In this document: positions 10,811-19,492 of the stretch, one piece after another
Numbering within the stretch: position 1 is the stretch's first letter
Layout of the letters: each line of letters starts with the position of its first letter
Source: an uncultured Pelagibacteraceae bacterium
GTDB lineage: Bacteria; Pseudomonadota; Alphaproteobacteria; Pelagibacterales; Pelagibacteraceae
Assembly: GCA_902522115.1 (NCBI GenBank)
Contig: CABYUV010000007.1
Span: 1 to 61,347, forward strand
Reading direction: 5' to 3'
DNA length: 61,347 bases
Notes under the pieces: model-generated
What the model saw: the letters and a program-made list of their open reading frames with translations, nothing else
Databases searched by the model: none
Told to the model about the DNA's origin: nothing
Made by a program: the position numbers and the translations under genes

Positions 10811-11653
10811 ATGGACACCACAGTCTTTTTTGTAATTCTATTAGCAACTATTATGCATGCCATTTGGAATGCGATGGTTAAACATCATCCAGATAAAGCG
10901 ATTGCAGTTCTAGCTATTGTTTTAGGCCACATTCCTTTAGCTTTAATTTGTATTTTTTATTTTCCTTTACCTGGAAAAGAGTCGCTACCGTATATAATTG
11001 CAAGCGTATTAGCTCATCAAGGTTATCAATGGTATATGCTGAATTCTTACAAGGTAGGTGACTACACTAATGTCTATCCAATATTCAGAGGCTTTGGTCC
11101 TTTATTGGCTACATTGATCTCCATAATTTTTCTTGGTGTAGTATTTAAAATACCTACCCTAGTTTCAATATTGTTAATCTGTGTAGGAATAATGTTTCTT
11201 GGATTATTTGGTTCAAAAAATCAAAATCAAATTGAAATAATTAAATACTCACTGCTTACTGGATCATTTATAGGTCTTTATTCATTGATTGATGGATACG
11301 GAGCAAGAGTAAGTACATCAGCAATTTCCTATATTAGTTTTTCCTTTTTATTTAGTGCTTTAGTTTTTCCTATCATTTTAAAACTAAATAAACATGAGAA
11401 TATTTTTTCAAAGGTTTTTAAATATGCAAAAATGATATTTTGGGCAGGAGGATCTATATCTTTTATTATTTACGTAATTGTTGTTTGGGGTTTCACAAAG
11501 GCTCCAATTCCTCTAGTTGCAGCTCTAAGAGAAACGAGTATTTTTTTCTCAATATTTATTGGCTATTTCTTCTTAAAAGAAACTATCAATCTTAAAAAAA
11601 TTATATCGATTGTGCTTATAGTTATTGGGGTGATTGGGATTAAGCTATTTTAA
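10811..11653 (+). CDS. DMT superfamily (EamA-like) permease
   Basis: 280 residues made almost entirely of hydrophobic helices, about ten, in two related halves as expected for EamA transporters. The N-terminal half has HAIWNAMVKHHPDKAIA, a typical EamA entry motif; the second half ends with a helix-rich AALRETSIFFSIFIGYFFLKE segment split by a Gly. It starts 7 bp after the guanylyltransferase and is probably the last gene of the valS-ilvD-manC run. The substrate (metabolite or amino acid export) cannot be told from sequence. Confidence 0.82.
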   Translation: MDTTVFFVILLATIMHAIWNAMVKHHPDKAIAVLAIVLGHIPLALICIFYFPLPGKESLPYIIASVLAHQGYQWYMLNSYKVGDYTNVYPIFRGFGPLLATLISIIFLGVVFKIPTLVSILLICVGIMFLGLFGSKNQNQIEIIKYSLLTGSFIGLYSLIDGYGARVSTSAISYISFSFLFSALVFPIILKLNKHENIFSKVFKYAKMIFWAGGSISFIIYVIVVWGFTKAPIPLVAALRETSIFFSIFIGYFFLKETINLKKIISIVLIVIGVIGIKLF

Positions 11654-11894
11654 ATATAGTTGAATAATTTAAGAATAATTATTGTATTCAAAAGCAACAG
11701 CATTTTAGGGGCAATGGTAAATTAACTGAATTGTAATATTAGATAAATATTTTTGTAATTAAACTTATCTAAAGTTTGCTAACAAAATTTATAGTTAAAT
11801 AATAAATTATTCTTCTCGTATTTATTTTAAATTTTGTTAATTAACTACTTTCTCTCTTTTCATAATTGAGAAGAGAGAAAGACGAATTCAGATA
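11654..11894. other. Non-coding convergent region
   Basis: 241 bp of AT-rich sequence between the permease and the convergent small gene. It contains an 8-bp inverted repeat TTAGATAA/TTATCTAA (11739-11746 with 11765-11772) and, close to the small gene, a perfect 11-bp hairpin listed separately. No open frame with a ribosome-binding site was found. Confidence 0.6.
11848..11881 (-). terminator. Hairpin, possible terminator for the small lysine-rich gene
   Basis: CTTTCTCTCTT (11848-11858) pairs perfectly with AAGAGAGAAAG (11871-11881) around a 12-nt loop. It lies 14 bp past the stop of the minus-strand small gene. It lacks a clean T-run, so it may terminate weakly or protect the 3' end. Confidence 0.5.
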
Positions 11895-12104
11895 TTAATT
11901 ATTTACAGATGCTGAGCTTTCACTAGCTTGTTTCTTAGCTATTTTTTTTGCTCTTTTTTCAGCAGCTTTTTTTTCTAAACTTGCAATTTTTATATTAATT
12001 TTAGATAATTTTTTTTCTTTTAAACTTATCTTATTTTTAAGTTTATCTATTGATTTGATAAATTTCTTTTTTCTTTTTTCATTTTTCTTGAGTTTTTTAC
12101 TCAT
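11895..12104 (-). CDS. Small lysine-rich coiled-coil protein, unknown function
   Basis: 69 residues, about one third lysine, with a heptad-like pattern over residues 15-55 (IDKLKNKISLKEKKLSKINI, then ASLEKKAAEKRAKK) and a Ser/Ala tail. There is no signal peptide or membrane segment. A strong Shine-Dalgarno (AGGGG, six bases before the ATG, complement of 12111-12115) supports it as a real gene despite low complexity. High charge suggests a nucleic-acid or ribosome-associated protein, but this is only inference. It stands alone between convergent and same-strand neighbours. Confidence 0.7.
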   Translation of the reverse strand: MSKKLKKNEKRKKKFIKSIDKLKNKISLKEKKLSKINIKIASLEKKAAEKRAKKIAKKQASESSASVNN

Positions 12105-12194
12105 GACAACCCCCTACAGTAAATTTAAAAAACAATCATATTTAAATTAAATATATAAGTAAAATAATTTTTTGTTAAATTATGTTATTTAAAA

Positions 12195-13079
12195 TTATAG
12201 TAAAAAATTTACTTTTTTATCTGAAAATTCAATATCAATCTGCTTATGACATCCAAAATTGTCCCCATCAATCTGAACGGGAATTTCAAAATTATTACCA
12301 TCAATATGAATATTTTTTGAGTAAGTAGTGATAACAGATTTGTTTTTCGATAAATCTCCATAAATAATAATTAAAATTATATAATATATTAGTTTTAATC
12401 TTGTTAAATCTTTGAACACGTAAGTTACCAATCTATCATCAAAAATATCTGACTTATTTATCTTATGATGGCCAGCATAATACCTTGTATTAGATGACAA
12501 TATCCAATCAGCCTGATGTTTTTGACCGTCAAAGAAAACATTAAGTTTATTATTATTCATAAATAAAAAATGTTGAAATCCTTTTAAACCAAAAATTATC
12601 TTTCCTAGTATTTTTTTTGTACGCGTATCAATAGAGTGAACAATTTTAGCATCCCAACCAATACCAGCCATTAAAAAAAAATAATTTTCATTTATTTTTA
12701 TAAGATTAGATTGTTTATAATTATTTGATGTTAAAACACTGCAAACATCATTTACTTTTTTGGTTATAGATAACTCTGCTTGAAGTAAATTGGCAGTCCC
12801 AGCCGGTATATACCCAATTGCAAAATTTTCATTAAAATCAAAGTCATTTTTGATTAATTCATTGATAGCAAATGATACTGATCCATCACCACCAGCAACT
12901 ATCAATCTATCATAATTTTTATTTTTAAATTCAAGGAATATTTTTTTTGCCTCTTGTTCAGATTTAGTTTTGAAAAAATCAACAGTATTATTGATTTTTA
13001 ATTTTTCATAAATTTTATTTACTAATTTTACTTTTTTTCCTGATGATGAATTGAGATTATAAATTAAACAATAATGCAT
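12195..13079 (-). CDS. Diacylglycerol kinase family lipid kinase (YegS/DagK-like)
   Basis: 294 residues with the DAGK catalytic domain signature VAGGDGSVSFAINEL (GGDGS at residues 63-67), an N-terminal NLNSSSGKK phosphate loop, and GYIPAGTANLLQAEL in the second conserved block. It would phosphorylate diacylglycerol or a related lipid alcohol with ATP at the membrane. It is divergent from the PlcP-like gene, with a Pho-box-like repeat in between pointing toward this gene. The context suggests it recycles diacylglycerol released during lipid remodelling. Sphingoid-base kinase activity cannot be excluded. Confidence 0.85.
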   Translation of the reverse strand: MHYCLIYNLNSSSGKKVKLVNKIYEKLKINNTVDFFKTKSEQEAKKIFLEFKNKNYDRLIVAGGDGSVSFAINELIKNDFDFNENFAIGYIPAGTANLLQAELSITKKVNDVCSVLTSNNYKQSNLIKINENYFFLMAGIGWDAKIVHSIDTRTKKILGKIIFGLKGFQHFLFMNNNKLNVFFDGQKHQADWILSSNTRYYAGHHKINKSDIFDDRLVTYVFKDLTRLKLIYYIILIIIYGDLSKNKSVITTYSKNIHIDGNNFEIPVQIDGDNFGCHKQIDIEFSDKKVNFLL

Positions 13080-13130
13080 AATTTTTTCGTAATTAAATTT
13101 TAATAAATCCTTAACATTTCAATGAAATAA

Positions 13131-13164
13131 GAAATAGATGATTCGAGTTACAGTTGTGTTACAA
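13131..13164 (-). promoter_or_regulatory. Pho-box-like site oriented toward the lipid kinase
   Basis: On the minus strand the sequence reads TTGTAAC-ACAA-CTGTAAC (13164 to 13147), two 7-bp half sites at an 11-bp period that match the site before pstS. Exactly 10 bp further, a TATTTC hexamer (13136-13131) is at the spacing known for PhoB-dependent -10 elements. The site is 68 bp upstream of the kinase ATG and only 14 bp upstream of the divergent PlcP-like ATG, so it may also influence that gene. Confidence 0.65.
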
Positions 13165-13178
13165 AAAAGGTTTTTTTA

Positions 13179-13985
13179 ATGGCCCCACTATTAAAATATA
13201 AGAGTATATTCATATCTGATGTACATCTTGGTACTAAAGGTTGTCAAGCAAACAAGCTTCTAGAATTTTTCAAAAATTCAAGATCTGAAAATCTTTATTT
13301 GGTTGGAGACATCATCGATGTTTGGGCTATGCAAAAGAGTTTCTATTGGCCTCAAGAGCACAATGATGTCATTCAAAAAATATTAAGAAAAGCAAGGCAC
13401 GGAACAAAAGTATTTTACATTATTGGTAATCATGACGAGGTGTTTAGAAAATTTATCCCAATGCATTTGGGTGATATTAAAATAGTAAATAGAGTTATTC
13501 ATGAAACTCAGTTAGGAAAAAAATATTTAGTTGTTCATGGTGATGCTTGGGACGGAGTAATGAAACATGCAAAATGGCTATCTAAATTAGGAGCTATTGC
13601 ATATGAATTATTACTTAAAATTAATATTATTATAAATTTCTTTAGAAAGTTGAGAGGTAAAGACTATTGGTCTTTGGCAAAATTTTTAAAATATAAGGTA
13701 AAAAATGCTGTCAAATATATAGGTGAATATGAAAACACACTTTCAAAATATGCAAAAAGAAAAAAATTTGATGGAATAATCTGTGGTCACATCCATCACG
13801 CTGAAAATTTAAACCTTGATGGTGTGAATTATTTAAATTGTGGTGATTGGGTTGAGTCTTGTACAGCATTAACAGAAAAATATGATGGAACTTTTGAGAT
13901 AATTTATTGGGATAAAAAAAGAAAAGAATATATTTCAGAAAATATTGATAAAGACAAGTTCACTTCTTTCAAAAAAGCATCCTAA
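13179..13985 (+). CDS. plcP: PlcP-like metallophosphoesterase (UDP-2,3-diacylglucosamine hydrolase family)
   Basis: 268 residues of calcineurin-like phosphoesterase. Metal ligands are visible in order: SDVHLG (D14, H16), GDIIDVW (D44), GNHDE (N84, H85), VVHGDAWD and GHIHHAE. By annotation habit this family is called LpxH, but alphaproteobacteria normally use LpxI. A gene of this type followed by a family 4 glycosyltransferase is the PlcP-Agt pair known from marine bacteria, where PlcP cleaves phospholipid head groups under phosphate starvation. Here it lies among phoR, pst and phoB, which supports that role. It starts after AAAAAAGG, eight bases before the ATG. Confidence 0.83.
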   Translation: MAPLLKYKSIFISDVHLGTKGCQANKLLEFFKNSRSENLYLVGDIIDVWAMQKSFYWPQEHNDVIQKILRKARHGTKVFYIIGNHDEVFRKFIPMHLGDIKIVNRVIHETQLGKKYLVVHGDAWDGVMKHAKWLSKLGAIAYELLLKINIIINFFRKLRGKDYWSLAKFLKYKVKNAVKYIGEYENTLSKYAKRKKFDGIICGHIHHAENLNLDGVNYLNCGDWVESCTALTEKYDGTFEIIYWDKKRKEYISENIDKDKFTSFKKAS

Positions 13986-13988
13986 AAA

Positions 13989-14996
13989 ATGAAAATATTA
14001 ATAGTTACTGATGCTTATTACCCGCAAGTTAATGGTGTAGTAAGAACTCTCCATCAGACAGGTGAAATACTTAAATCACAAGGTCACACTATTGAATATA
14101 TTACACCTCAACAATTTCTGACTGTACCTATGCCCAAATATAATGAAATTAGATTATCTTTAAATGTTTGGCCTCGTGTAAGTAATTTAATCAATTCAAT
14201 TAAACCTGATGCAATACACATTGCAACAGAAGGGCCTCTTGGTTTTATGGCAAGAAGACATTGTATTAACAAAGGTTTAAAGTTTACAACGAGTTTTCAT
14301 ACAAGATTTGATAAATATATGAAACTTTATATGCCTATCATTCCGGCTAAATGGTCAGAGAAATTTTTATGCAATTTTCATAATAAAGCTGAAAGAATTT
14401 TAGTGACAACAGAATCTATGCGTGAGGAGCTAATTGCATTAGGTGTTGATAATAATAAAATGGTTACATGGACTAGGGGAGGTAATCATGGTGCGTTTAA
14501 AAATCCCATTAAGAGAGACTTACCTTATAAAAGACCTATATGGATATATGTTGGTAGGATTGCAGTTGAAAAAAATATTAAAGCATTTTTAGATCTCGAT
14601 CTTGAAGGTACTAAAGTTATTATTGGAAAAGGTCCAGATTTGAACAATTTGAAAAAAAAATTTCCAAATGATATTTTTTTAGGAGAAAAGACTAATGGAG
14701 AATTAGCATCTCATTTTGCATCATCAGACGTTTTTGTTTTTCCTAGTAAAACTGATACATTTGGTATTGTTGTTTTGGAATCATTAAATTGTGGTACACC
14801 AGTTGCAGCTTATCCAGTGCCAGGACCTAAAGATATATTAGGTGGAACTAATATTGATACTTTAGATGATGATTTGAAGGCTTCTGCTTTAAAAGCTTTG
14901 AAGGTAAGTCGCCAAGATTGTCTTAATTTTGCAAAAAAATATTCATGGGAAGAAACAGCAAAAATATTTTTTGAAAATATTTCACCTAATTATTAA
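13989..14996 (+). CDS. agt: Agt-like family 4 glycosyltransferase (glycolipid synthesis)
   Basis: 335-residue GT-B fold glycosyltransferase. The N-terminal acceptor domain starts VTDAYYPQVNGVVRTLHQTG. The C-terminal GT4 nucleotide-sugar domain has IYVGRIAVEKNI and FPSKTDTFGIVVLESLNCG, including the E-x7-E-type motif. It resembles the GDP-mannose-dependent or SqdX-like enzymes that glycosylate diacylglycerol. It starts only 3 bp after the PlcP-like gene, so the diacylglycerol freed by PlcP would be its acceptor. The exact sugar donor is unknown. Confidence 0.83.
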   Translation: MKILIVTDAYYPQVNGVVRTLHQTGEILKSQGHTIEYITPQQFLTVPMPKYNEIRLSLNVWPRVSNLINSIKPDAIHIATEGPLGFMARRHCINKGLKFTTSFHTRFDKYMKLYMPIIPAKWSEKFLCNFHNKAERILVTTESMREELIALGVDNNKMVTWTRGGNHGAFKNPIKRDLPYKRPIWIYVGRIAVEKNIKAFLDLDLEGTKVIIGKGPDLNNLKKKFPNDIFLGEKTNGELASHFASSDVFVFPSKTDTFGIVVLESLNCGTPVAAYPVPGPKDILGGTNIDTLDDDLKASALKALKVSRQDCLNFAKKYSWEETAKIFFENISPNY

Positions 14997-15030
14997 AGAC
15001 AATATTCATTACATTTGTTAAAACATATCC

Positions 15031-16179
15031 ATGTTTTGGACAGAGTTGATACTCATAGTTGTAATAATTATTTTATTATATTTTTTATTTAAAAAAAATA
15101 TTAAGCCAGAAAATACAGCTCCAGTCGTAAATAAGACCAATAAAGATGATTTAGGAAAGAGAGTAATTATTGAAGAATTAGAGGATCAATTTTTTGCTTT
15201 AGATAAATATAACTTAATCAAATATCTTAACAAAAGTGCAAAACAACGTTTTGGTGAAAACTTAATTGATAAAAATATTTCAAGTGTGATAAGAGATACA
15301 AAATTATTAGAAACAATTGATGAAGCTATCAAGGATCAAACCACAAAGAATGTTAATGTAGAAATTAATTTACCATCTTATCAGCTTTACAAAATTTATG
15401 TTATTCCTGGTCCTACTCATTTGTTTCCAGAAGTAGACTCAGTTGTATTGTTTCTAAAAGATTTTACAGAAATAACAAAAGCACAAAAATTAAAAACTGA
15501 TTTTGTTGCTAATGTGAGTCACGAATTAAGAACACCTTTAGTTTCAATTAAAGGCTCTTTAGAGACTATTCTTGGACCAGCTTCAAAAGACCAAGAGGCT
15601 CAAAAAAAATTTATGTCTATCATGTCTGATCAAGTATTGAGAATGGAAAACTTAATCAATGATTTATTGATTTTAAGCAGAATTGAGCTTGAAGAACACA
15701 TTAAACCAAATAAAATCATTAATCTAAATGATATTTTTAAAAATATTAAAAGTAACTTTGAATTAATTCTTAAAAAAAAGAAAATTAATTTACATCTTGA
15801 ACTTATTGAACCAACTTTAGTTTTTGGTGATAATGATAAATTGTTAACTGTATTTTCAAATTTAATTGATAATTCAATTAAATATTCTCAAGGTGGAAAA
15901 AATATATATGTCAAAAGTCAAAATAGTGAAGGTAAATTAATTGGTAAAAATATTGTCATTAGTATTAAAGATGAAGGGATTGGAATACCTCAACAGTTAA
16001 TTCCAAGAATAACTGAAAGATTTTTTAGAGTAGATGCAGAAAAAAGTAAAAAAGTTGGTGGCACAGGTTTAGGTTTAGCTATCATGAAACATATTATATC
16101 TCAACACAGAGGTGATTACGAGATTCTTAGTAAACTTAATGAAGGTACTGAAATTAAAATATATCTTCCAACAAAATAA
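15031..16179 (+). CDS. phoR: Phosphate regulon sensor histidine kinase PhoR
   Basis: 382 residues: one strong N-terminal transmembrane helix (about 5-21), a PAS-like region (about 45-150), HisKA with VSHELRTPL (phospho-acceptor H164), and HATPase_c with DNDKLLTVFSNLIDNSIKYS, DEGIGIP and GGTGLGLAI boxes. It lies in the same cluster as pst and phoB, which identifies it among histidine kinases. It would phosphorylate PhoB when phosphate is low, held in check by Pst/PhoU. It follows agt by 34 bp on the same strand, while phoB is encoded 6 kb away at the end of the pst operon. Confidence 0.9.
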   Translation: MFWTELILIVVIIILLYFLFKKNIKPENTAPVVNKTNKDDLGKRVIIEELEDQFFALDKYNLIKYLNKSAKQRFGENLIDKNISSVIRDTKLLETIDEAIKDQTTKNVNVEINLPSYQLYKIYVIPGPTHLFPEVDSVVLFLKDFTEITKAQKLKTDFVANVSHELRTPLVSIKGSLETILGPASKDQEAQKKFMSIMSDQVLRMENLINDLLILSRIELEEHIKPNKIINLNDIFKNIKSNFELILKKKKINLHLELIEPTLVFGDNDKLLTVFSNLIDNSIKYSQGGKNIYVKSQNSEGKLIGKNIVISIKDEGIGIPQQLIPRITERFFRVDAEKSKKVGGTGLGLAIMKHIISQHRGDYEILSKLNEGTEIKIYLPTK

Positions 16180-16273
16180 TTAATTTAAAAAGTTGTTTAA
16201 AATTAACTCTTATTCGATCAATATTTAACAAATCTTTTGTTGATTCGTATCCTATTTTAATTAAATTTTTAAT

Positions 16274-16882
16274 ATGATTAAGGTATTGCATAGTATTTTA
16301 ATTATCTTATTTGTTTTTATGTCGATGATTACTAAAAGTATATCATCGGATATATCTACAATTCTAAGGAATCAACAATTAACTGTATTCGATATTGGTG
16401 TTTTTAGATTACAAGAAGATTTAAAAAGCACTTATCCTGAAATTAAAAAACATAAAGATGTCCCATATGAAGATATTTACATGGATGTTCTCACTTCATA
16501 TCGAAACAATTCAGTAGATCTAATTATTTCAATTCCTGTAAACGAAAATTTAAAAAAAGAAAACTACATGTCAGATTCATTTAGATGTAGAAATATATTT
16601 AATTCTGTCAGAGATCATTTACTAAGAAATGAAAATATGAGTAATTATAGATTTACTATGGCAACAAGTTATTTAACATCTATATTTTCAACTCCAAGTA
16701 GTTGGCCCAAATGGCGTTATGATCAAAGTGTTCTTGAGGAATTAGTTAATCTCGTGAAATTGGAAGTTATTTTAAGGCCTACAACAGAACTTGCTTTTAA
16801 GGATAATGTTAATCCAGTTTCATGCAAAGGTGGTTTGGAAACCGAAAAAAATGAGATTATTATCTCAATGAAATACAACTAA
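16274..16882 (+). CDS. Unknown exported protein in the phosphate cluster
   Basis: 202 residues, not recognised. The first 25 residues form a signal peptide or anchor (IKVLHSILIILFVFMSMITK), after which the protein is soluble. Two cysteines (in SFRCRN and PVSCKG) could form a disulphide. Low complexity is absent and the codon use is like the neighbours. It sits alone between phoR and pstS with about 90 bp on either side; the downstream gap holds the Pho box of pstS. Its position suggests a periplasmic accessory of phosphate sensing or uptake, which is inference from context only. Confidence 0.65.
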   Translation: MIKVLHSILIILFVFMSMITKSISSDISTILRNQQLTVFDIGVFRLQEDLKSTYPEIKKHKDVPYEDIYMDVLTSYRNNSVDLIISIPVNENLKKENYMSDSFRCRNIFNSVRDHLLRNENMSNYRFTMATSYLTSIFSTPSSWPKWRYDQSVLEELVNLVKLEVILRPTTELAFKDNVNPVSCKGGLETEKNEIIISMKYN

Positions 16883-16903
16883 AAAGTTACCTTTTTAACA
16901 AAA

Positions 16904-16938
16904 CTGTAACAATTCTGTAATATTAAAGATTCAATAAA
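16904..16938 (+). promoter_or_regulatory. Pho box and probable -10 of pstS
   Basis: CTGTAAC (16904-16910), AATT and CTGTAAT (16915-16921) are two near-identical 7-bp PhoB half sites at an 11-bp period. A weaker third one (TTTTAAC) lies 11 bp upstream. An AATAAA/CAATAA hexamer 10-11 bp beyond the box is a plausible -10. The site is 66 bp before the preferred pstS ATG. Confidence 0.8.
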
Positions 16939-16987
16939 TTTATACGAGTCTGAAATCTTTTAATTAATAATGAAAGGATTAAAGATA

Positions 16988-18019
16988 ATGAAAAAACTAA
17001 CTATAATAATTGCTTCGCTTGTTGCTTTAACAATTGCGACAGTTGCTCAAGCAAGAGATCAAATTAAAATAGTTGGTTCATCTACAGTATTCCCTTACGC
17101 GACTGTTGTTGCTGAAAGATTCGGTGGTTCAGGATTTAAAACTCCTGTAATCGAATCGACTGGTACTGGTGGAGGAGCTAAACTATTCTGCGCTGGTGTT
17201 GGTGAACAACATCCAGATATTACAAATGCATCAAGAGCCATGAAAGATAAAGAAAAAGCTCTATGTAAAAAAAATGGAGTTAATGAAATCGTTGAGATCG
17301 TTATTGGTAATGACGGTATTACATTAGCTTATAGTAAAGATGCAAAACCAATTAACTTTACTAAAGAGCAATTATATTTAGCATTAGCTGCACACACAGT
17401 TGTTGATGGTAAATTAGTTCCAAATATTTATAAAACTTGGGACCAAATTGATCCAAGTCTACCTAAACAGAAAATTTCTGTAATGATCCCTCCAGGAACT
17501 TCTGGAACAAGAGATGCTTGGAATTCTTTGGTAATGAAAAAAGGTATGACTAAAGAAGCTAAAGCTCTTTATAAAGCTGGTTATGAGGCTGGAAATAAAA
17601 AATACAAAAAACCTCAAAAACTTTATAGAGAAGATGGTGCTGCTATTGAAGTTGGTGAAAACGATAGTTTAATCATTCAAAAATTAGTACAAGATAAAGA
17701 CATGTTTGGTTTCTTTGGATTTAGTTATTTCTTAGCTGCTAAAGACAAATTGCAAGCTGCTAGCATTGATGGTGGTCAACCATCATTAGCGAGTATTCAA
17801 GACTACAGTTATGCAGTTGCAAGACCATTATTTTTCTATGTGAAAAAAGCTCACGTTGGTGTAATCCCTGGATTACATGAATTTGTAAAAGAGTTCACTA
17901 CAACTAAAGCTATAGGTAAAAATGGCTATTTGGCTGATATTGGTTTAGTACCATTAGATAAGAAGTTGTACAAGACAACTAGAACTAATGCGAAAGATCT
18001 TGTTGCAATGGCTGACTAA
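16988..18019 (+). CDS. pstS: Phosphate ABC transporter periplasmic phosphate-binding protein PstS
   Basis: 343 residues from the ATG at 16988. The alternative in-frame ATG at 16970 is less likely because AAAGGA (16973-16978) sits properly before 16988 and the peptide then begins MKKLTIIIASLVALTIATVA, a normal signal peptide cleaved near AQA-RD. Phosphate-binding segments GSSTVFP, GTGGGAKLFC, SRAMKD and PGTSGTRDAW are visible. It binds phosphate in the periplasm for PstCAB. It is preceded by a Pho box and followed by a strong terminator, as expected for a highly expressed binding protein. Confidence 0.95.
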   Translation: MKKLTIIIASLVALTIATVAQARDQIKIVGSSTVFPYATVVAERFGGSGFKTPVIESTGTGGGAKLFCAGVGEQHPDITNASRAMKDKEKALCKKNGVNEIVEIVIGNDGITLAYSKDAKPINFTKEQLYLALAAHTVVDGKLVPNIYKTWDQIDPSLPKQKISVMIPPGTSGTRDAWNSLVMKKGMTKEAKALYKAGYEAGNKKYKKPQKLYREDGAAIEVGENDSLIIQKLVQDKDMFGFFGFSYFLAAKDKLQAASIDGGQPSLASIQDYSYAVARPLFFYVKKAHVGVIPGLHEFVKEFTTTKAIGKNGYLADIGLVPLDKKLYKTTRTNAKDLVAMAD

Positions 18020-18043
18020 TAAAGTTGGTTAACAAATAAAGAT

Positions 18044-18073
18044 AAGGGGTCTTTTTAGACCCCTTTTTTTTTT
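18044..18073 (+). terminator. Terminator/attenuator between pstS and pstC
   Basis: The stem GGGGTCT (18046-18052) pairs with AGACCCC (18057-18063) around a TTTT loop and is followed by about ten T residues. Like the hairpin after aapJ, it separates a binding-protein gene from its permease genes. Confidence 0.9.
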
Positions 18074-18106
18074 AAGAAAGTGTAAAGTAAAACATTAGGA
18101 GATTCT

Positions 18107-19492
18107 TTGAACTTAGTTATATTCATCTTTATTGTACTTCTTGGTTTTACTAGTTACTATTTTGGAAGAAAAAAAGCCTACTCAATTCAAGCAACAAATA
18201 CTAGATTAACAGCACTTCCACAATTTTATGGATATTATTTAGCAATATGGTGCGCAATACCCGCTTTTATTATTTATTCTTTATGGGCAATATTTGAGCC
18301 GAGTATAGTTAAGTTAATAATTTTAAGTGATTATAGCAATCAAGGTTATCTTGATGACGAATTAAATCTAATTTATGAAAAAACTAAATCATTATCTCGT
18401 GGTCAGTTTAGTGGAGAAATTACTACTTATCTTGAAACATCTGCAGAAAAATATTTAAATCTTCGATCTATAGCCCAAAACTCTAAAGTTGTTTTAATTT
18501 TGGCAATAATTATAGCTTCTATAGTTTATGGTTATAAAAGAATTTCTTCAAACAACAGAACAAGAGAACCGGTTGAAAAATTTTTAAATGCTGTTTTATT
18601 TACAGCTTCTTTGGCAGCTATATTAACAACTATTGGAATTGTTTTTTCATTAATATTTCAAACTATCGATTTTTTTAAAGTAATTCCCTTGTTTGATTTT
18701 ATTTTTGGAACTCATTGGTATCCAGCTAAAGCATTTGTGAGAGATGCTTCTGAGCCTTTGGATCCATCAATGTATTCTGATACATTTGGGGCTGTACCAA
18801 TTTTTGCCGGAACATTTTTTATAGCATTAATTGCAATGTGTGTTGCTATACCAATTGGATTGATGAGTGGAATTTATTTAGCTGAATACGCTTCAACCAA
18901 AGTAAGACAATATGCAAAACCTTTAATTGAAATTTTAGCGGGCATACCAACTGTAGTTTATGGTTTTTTTGCAGCTTTAACAGTTGGACCATTCCTTAAA
19001 GATATAGGAACGGCAATGGGATTAGAAGTATCTGCAGAGAGTGCTCTAGCTGCAGGGGGTGTAATGGGGATAATGATTATTCCGTTTATATCTAGTTTGA
19101 GTGATGACGTTATTACTAGTGTTCCTCAAAGTTTAAGAGATGGTAGTTATGCAATGGGGGCTACTAAATCAGAAACAATAAAAAAAGTTATTTTTCCAGC
19201 AGCATTACCAGGAATTGTTGGTTCTATCTTGCTAGGTGTTTCCAGAGCTGTTGGAGAAACAATGATTGTAGTTATGGCTTCAGGCCTTGCAGCCAACTTA
19301 ACATTTAACCCTTTAGAATCTACTTCAACTATCACTGCTCAAATTGTCGTAATATTAATTGGAGATCAGGCCTTTGGAGATCCTAAAACCCAGGCAGCAT
19401 TTGCACTAGGTATGACATTGTTTTTGGTAACACTTAGTTTAAATATTTTTGCATTAAGAGTTGTTAAAAAATATAGGGAAAAATATGAATAA
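18107..19492 (+). CDS. pstC: Phosphate ABC transporter permease PstC
   Basis: 461 residues, longer than the roughly 320 of E. coli PstC because of an N-terminal extension with two or three helices and a soluble loop (residues about 65-125). The permease domain (after about 225) has the EAA loop SLRDGSYAMGATKSE and the AVGETMIVVMASG segment typical of PstC. The start is TTG at 18107 with a good AGGAGA Shine-Dalgarno (18097-18102). The end overlaps pstA by 8 bases. Confidence 0.92.
   Translation: MNLVIFIFIVLLGFTSYYFGRKKAYSIQATNTRLTALPQFYGYYLAIWCAIPAFIIYSLWAIFEPSIVKLIILSDYSNQGYLDDELNLIYEKTKSLSRGQFSGEITTYLETSAEKYLNLRSIAQNSKVVLILAIIIASIVYGYKRISSNNRTREPVEKFLNAVLFTASLAAILTTIGIVFSLIFQTIDFFKVIPLFDFIFGTHWYPAKAFVRDASEPLDPSMYSDTFGAVPIFAGTFFIALIAMCVAIPIGLMSGIYLAEYASTKVRQYAKPLIEILAGIPTVVYGFFAALTVGPFLKDIGTAMGLEVSAESALAAGGVMGIMIIPFISSLSDDVITSVPQSLRDGSYAMGATKSETIKKVIFPAALPGIVGSILLGVSRAVGETMIVVMASGLAANLTFNPLESTSTITAQIVVILIGDQAFGDPKTQAAFALGMTLFLVTLSLNIFALRVVKKYREKYE

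Noticed and set aside
11731..11757. TTGTAAT copies 22 bp apart that look like Pho half sites
   Set aside because: The 11-bp position between them (GATAAAT) does not match and there is no gene correctly oriented downstream.
13080..13178. A forward Pho box for the PlcP-like gene
   Set aside because: No CTGTAAC-type pair is found on the plus strand in the gap; only the reverse-oriented site is convincing.
19461..19484. TTG start for pstA upstream of ATG 19485
   Set aside because: AGGGAA lies between the two and is placed to serve the ATG.
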